Positions 60,903-64,000 of a stretch of DNA of 64,000 nt are shown here, one piece after another (position 1 is the first letter of the stretch; each line of letters begins with the position of its first letter). The position numbers and the translations under genes are program-made. The stretch is from Pseudoalteromonas rubra. Its GTDB lineage: Bacteria > Pseudomonadota > Gammaproteobacteria > Enterobacterales > Alteromonadaceae. The notes beneath the pieces were generated by a model. That model ran no database searches, was not told where the DNA came from, and worked only from the letters and a program-made list of their open reading frames with translations. The stretch covers positions 1,458,501 to 1,522,500 of the forward strand of contig NZ_CP045429.1 in NCBI RefSeq assembly GCF_005886805.2, written 5' to 3'.

Positions 60903-62131
60903 TATTTTAAATCAGCTTTCATTGAATCTAAAAAGTAGGCTTCTACTTTTAGGAACGCTTCATAAATGATTTGCGCTGTTTCGATTGTATAATTTTCATT
61001 TAGATAGAGATTAAAAGAGGCATCTCTTGCTGCAATAGCGTTAGGTGTTTTTTTGTCCGGTATCAGGTGTTTTTTCGCCCAGGGCCACTGGGATACCACA
61101 AAACGGTAGTGTGGGTTTAGTTCAACCCCTTCTCCGAGCAGTGCATTACAGAACGCGTCTTTATCCAGAGTATGATCATCTGTGTTTAAATACACCGTCA
61201 GGAAAAAAGGCGAGGTGCCATCAATAAACGCCGCTGCTGTGCACAGTTGCGTGGAATTGATGAGTTCTATCATCCGTGAGCAGAATAGCGCTCTTTTTTT
61301 GATGGTGTCGTCTAACCTCATCAATGAGGCGATGCCGATGGCGCAAGAGAGCTCGTTGGTGTTCCAGTTAAGGGCGGGGAACATGTACGTTTCTGCATTG
61401 CGTTCCTGATAATCTTCACTGGCAAAATCTTTCCCTCTGTCGCCGTGGGCAAGGACTTTATAGTACAAGCTTTTATCTTGGGTATAAATAAGCCCGCCAC
61501 TTCCCCCGGAAGCCAGACTTTTTCTGTACATGGTTGACAGTGCTGCAATATCGCCAAATGTGCCGAGTTTTTTCCCTTTGCAGTGTGCGCCGGGAGATTG
61601 TGAGCAATCCTCCAGTAACTTGATACCCCTTGCTTTTGCTTGTTCAGCAATCAGTTCGATATCTGCGGCAATGCCAGCGCAATGGACGAGCAAAATAGCG
61701 CTTGTTTCGGGTGTGATGACTTGTTCAATCTGAGCCCATGAGGTATTCAAACTACCTGGCTCAGTGTCTGCCAGAGATACCTTATAGCCGTTCAAAATTG
61801 CCGCATTCAAGGAGCCAGGATCTGTAATTGGCGACATGACGATATGGCTACCTTCAGGCAGCTCTAATGCAGCAAGTGCCACGAATAAGGCGCCTGTACC
61901 CGTTGCTACAGCAGCCGTAAAGCCACCGCCCATATACTCGCTGAATTTCTCACAGTAGCTATTTTCAAATGGGCCAAAGTAGCCCGGGTCAACATCAGAG
62001 TTAGAGTAATAGCTGACCGCTTCATTTAACGCGTTCACCTCTGCCTCACCAAAAGCGACACGCTTTGGCATTCCCTGGGTGATCAGTTTCTCACCCCCAT
62101 GAATGGCTAGTATTTGTTTATTACGTTTCAT
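60902..62131 (-). CDS. DegT/DnrJ/EryC1/StrS sugar aminotransferase
   Basis: A 409-residue PLP-dependent aminotransferase. The conserved VATGTGALFVALAALELPEG, LLEDCSQSPGAHCKGKKLGT and FGDIAALSTMYRKSLASGG segments are present; Lys204 is the probable PLP-binding lysine and Asp near LLEDCSQ binds the cofactor nitrogen. These enzymes aminate keto-sugar nucleotides at C3 or C4. It overlaps the cupin gene by 11 bp and the methyltransferase gene by 1 bp. Confidence 0.9.
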   Translation of the reverse strand: MKRNKQILAIHGGEKLITQGMPKRVAFGEAEVNALNEAVSYYSNSDVDPGYFGPFENSYCEKFSEYMGGGFTAAVATGTGALFVALAALELPEGSHIVMSPITDPGSLNAAILNGYKVSLADTEPGSLNTSWAQIEQVITPETSAILLVHCAGIAADIELIAEQAKARGIKLLEDCSQSPGAHCKGKKLGTFGDIAALSTMYRKSLASGGSGGLIYTQDKSLYYKVLAHGDRGKDFASEDYQERNAETYMFPALNWNTNELSCAIGIASLMRLDDTIKKRALFCSRMIELINSTQLCTAAAFIDGTSPFFLTVYLNTDDHTLDKDAFCNALLGEGVELNPHYRFVVSQWPWAKKHLIPDKKTPNAIAARDASFNLYLNENYTIETAQIIYEAFLKVEAYFLDSMKADLK

Positions 62132-62654
62132 CGTTCTTATTTTCTAAATAGGTATCTTGCAATGCTTGATAGAATTGCTTTAAAGCAGTTGGCTCTTGTG
62201 GTTGCGGTGACCATGGTGGTATCGCCACATCTTGCTCTTTGTCATAAGGGCCAGCATATATTTCATGGTAGATGGCGTACTCACTTGTGCAAAGTGGCAG
62301 ATGCCAAATATCTCCATTGATACGCTGGATCAGTGATCGGTTTGGATTTTTACTGTTAGAGCTAAGATGCATGATGTCGATTACGGTGCCATCATCATCA
62401 AACAGGAAAGTGCTAAGCTCACCGTCAATTAAATGGATCGACTCACTCTTGCCGGGTGGATGTTTATGCACCGGAAATAATGCACCTTTCAATACCACAA
62501 TGATCATTTCCTGAATAAGGCTGTTAGTGTCCTGATGCAGACAAAGTCGATAGTGATTGCTGCCCGATGATTGCGCCTTGAGCAATAGTTCTTTAATTTT
62601 TTCCTGGCCAATAGCTAAGTGAGGCGATGTATTGAATTCAGCAAGTTGACTCAT
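62121..62654 (-). CDS. WbuC-family cupin protein
   Basis: A 177-residue cupin. The WbuC signature is visible: HYRLCLHQDTNSLIQEMIIV, then GALFPVHKHPPGKSESIHLI with the metal-binding histidines and glutamate. WbuC proteins occur in O-antigen and glycan loci; their reaction is not settled. It overlaps the acetyltransferase gene by 4 bp (ATGA) and the aminotransferase gene by 11 bp. Confidence 0.85.
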   Translation of the reverse strand: MSQLAEFNTSPHLAIGQEKIKELLLKAQSSGSNHYRLCLHQDTNSLIQEMIIVVLKGALFPVHKHPPGKSESIHLIDGELSTFLFDDDGTVIDIMHLSSNSKNPNRSLIQRINGDIWHLPLCTSEYAIYHEIYAGPYDKEQDVAIPPWSPQPQEPTALKQFYQALQDTYLENKNDET

Positions 62655-63430
62655 ATTGTTGACCGCTCCATATATGAGTATGGCGCAAGAGTTGCGTGCG
62701 ACGAGGATGCAAATGCCTGTTTGACAACGTGTGACAACACACTGACATTCACCAGCGTGACATCATACTGACCAAAGTGGAAAACATGTATGCCATCAGA
62801 GCGATGTAACCGTGAACCAAACTGATGAAAATCACGCACTCGCTTGGTATGTCTGTGTAGCCGATACTCAGACGGGTTGCCTGATTTATCCACCAGGGTA
62901 TAGTTTTCCAGGTTTTGTGCCAGATAGATTTCAGGCGCAAACATCTCTTCGAAATGGTGGATATAGGTGCAGCTCTCCAAAGCTACACCCAGGTGCAATA
63001 TGTAGCACTGATCGCGTAGCGCTGAGTTTTCTATTATGCCGTATGGACTATGCACAGAGCATGGGCCAGGGTCCAGATGGTGGGCGGCTGTTATCTCGTA
63101 GGCATCTCGTCCTATTGCCGCTACTGAATGGGTAGGGTGAAGGCTTCGGTGAGTTGCGAATTGAGTACGAAATAACTCAGTCATAACACCGGTATGTGAG
63201 CGTGTCTTGTGCCAGTCAAATACCGGATTTTGCGGTGTGACAGTGCGCCAGCTCATGGTTGGCATGATGACGTTGCCGGTTTTGCAGTGTTCCACCAGGG
63301 TTTCACACAATGCAGCAGGGTCAACCTGATGTTGGGCAAGGGGCCTAAAAGCACTATGCACGATTAAAGTAGCGTTTTGTGTCACTCCCCCAGTGCGCAA
63401 TGCCCGGGTAAGAAAGTCATAAAATTGCAC
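62651..63430 (-). CDS. AAC(3)-like N-acetyltransferase
   Basis: A 259-residue protein of the aminoglycoside 3-N-acetyltransferase fold. LIVHSAFRPLAQHQVDPAAL, NVIMPTMSWRTVTPQNPVFD, SLHPTHSVAAIGRDAYEITA and LHLGVALESCTYIHHFEEMF are the family blocks, with catalytic His in THS and HHFEE. In this setting it most likely acetylates the amino group made by the DegT enzyme rather than an antibiotic. GTG start at 63430 overlaps the upstream TAG by one base. Confidence 0.85.
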   Translation of the reverse strand: MQFYDFLTRALRTGGVTQNATLIVHSAFRPLAQHQVDPAALCETLVEHCKTGNVIMPTMSWRTVTPQNPVFDWHKTRSHTGVMTELFRTQFATHRSLHPTHSVAAIGRDAYEITAAHHLDPGPCSVHSPYGIIENSALRDQCYILHLGVALESCTYIHHFEEMFAPEIYLAQNLENYTLVDKSGNPSEYRLHRHTKRVRDFHQFGSRLHRSDGIHVFHFGQYDVTLVNVSVLSHVVKQAFASSSHATLAPYSYMERSTI

Positions 63431-63999
63431 TAGTTACTTCCTTCCAAACGGCTAATTTGAGTGTCAAAAGCAGTGGAGATAGACTCATAGGTCTCCTGCT
63501 CCAAAATAACCTGATGAAGGCCATTGTGTGCAAAAAACTGCTCGCGCTTACTGGTGCTTATCCCGGTTTTTTCCACATTGGATTTGCTGGTGGCAAAATG
63601 GCTTTCACTCACGGGCGTGAATCGAATAGAAGAACATCCAGGAATGAAGTAGTAAGCAAAACTGGGCCCGGATGAGGCGCTAAAGTTAATGTAGGCTGCA
63701 TCGTAAAACGCGAGCCTTAACGCAAAATTGATTGAAGCGGCAGGCAGCTCAATCACTTTATCCGAAAACACTGGCTTTGAAGTACATTCAATCGTATCTC
63801 GCATCACCACTGGCAGGTATTTGTCGAAATCTAATTCTTCTATGAACGTTTGCCATGGTGCAGTATCTGAGTTTCTCTCTGGATGAGTCTGGGTATTGCG
63901 AAACGTGAAGGTCAGCAGCTTCTTGTTCTCGGCACCGTAACTTTGTATCAGGTTGTTCACTAGCTGTTTGGCAAACGCACTGATACTGAGTTCTGGCAT
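63430..63999 (-). CDS. unrecognised glycan-cluster protein, possibly partial
   Basis: At least 189 residues. I do not recognise the family. The sequence is soluble with an aromatic centre (RLAFYDAAYINFSASSGPSF, then AYYFIPGCSSIRFTP). The ATG at 63999 touches the window edge, so the true start may lie beyond. Its stop overlaps the acetyltransferase GTG by one base, placing it in the same operon. The operon promoter is outside the window. Confidence 0.6.
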   Translation of the reverse strand: MPELSISAFAKQLVNNLIQSYGAENKKLLTFTFRNTQTHPERNSDTAPWQTFIEELDFDKYLPVVMRDTIECTSKPVFSDKVIELPAASINFALRLAFYDAAYINFSASSGPSFAYYFIPGCSSIRFTPVSESHFATSKSNVEKTGISTSKREQFFAHNGLHQVILEQETYESISTAFDTQISRLEGSN

Positions 64000-64000
64000 G

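Noticed and set aside
62651..63430. Aminoglycoside resistance gene
   Set aside because: The AAC(3) fold here sits inside a sugar biosynthesis operon with overlapping genes, so sugar N-acetylation is the better reading.

Overview
The window reads as chromosome of a marine gammaproteobacterium of the Pseudoalteromonas type (order Alteromonadales). This inference rests on the metY-rimP-nusA-infB-rbfA-truB-rpsO-pnp-nlpI gene order, the form of the 16S and 5S rRNA, a group-2 Mrp antiporter with fused MrpA/B, and a single-flagellum gene set of the Vibrio/Pseudoalteromonas polar type driven by sigma-54 and sigma-28 promoters. No species can be named from the sequence alone.

Layout. 1-0.8 kb: a secreted delta-class carbonic anhydrase-like protein on the minus strand. 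1.1-11.4 kb: the classical translation and RNA-turnover operon (initiator tRNA, rimP, nusA, infB, rbfA, truB, rpsO, pnp, nlpI), with a predicted zinc metallopeptidase directly after nlpI (11.4-12.6 kb). 12.8-18.7 kb: a complete six-gene Mrp Na+/H+ antiporter operon (mrpA(B)CDEFG). 18.9-24.0 kb: a methyl-accepting chemotaxis protein, topoisomerase III and a CnoX/YbbN-like thioredoxin-TPR co-chaperone. 24.2-29.7 kb: a 16S-23S-5S rRNA operon without spacer tRNA and with an expanded helix 25 in 23S. 29.7-30.2 kb: two degenerate extra 5S copies mixed with repeats. 30.2-31.6 kb: a gene-poor stretch holding one small gene on the minus strand that looks like the precursor of a ribosomally made modified peptide.

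31.6-49.0 kb: the flagellar late-assembly cluster flgBCDE, flgFGHI, flgJKL, three flagellin genes, flaG, fliD, fliS and a fliT-like gene. It builds the rod, hook, L and P rings, hook-filament junction, filament and cap. Four sigma-54 promoters (before flgB, flgF, flgJ and flagellin 2) and two sigma-28-like promoters (before flagellins 1 and 3) can be read directly. The usual upstream members flgN, flgM, flgA, cheV and cheR are absent between the rRNA operon and flgB.

49.0-64.0 kb: a probable flagellin or surface glycan modification island. A Maf-type glycosyltransferase, a DUF4910 aminopeptidase-like protein and an FAD oxidoreductase continue the flagellar direction. They converge on a tightly overlapping eleven-gene minus-strand operon whose promoter lies beyond the window. 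It encodes a FemAB/GNAT-like transferase, an SAM methyltransferase, a sugar nucleotidyltransferase, a cytidylyltransferase-kinase fusion with HldE domains in inverted order, an RmlD-like reductase, a Gfo/Idh/MocA dehydrogenase, a C-methyltransferase, a DegT aminotransferase, a WbuC cupin, an AAC(3)-like acetyltransferase and an unrecognised protein at the edge. Together they could make an N-acylated, C-methylated amino sugar. No sialic or pseudaminic acid synthase is visible, so the sugar handed to Maf may not be a nonulosonic acid.
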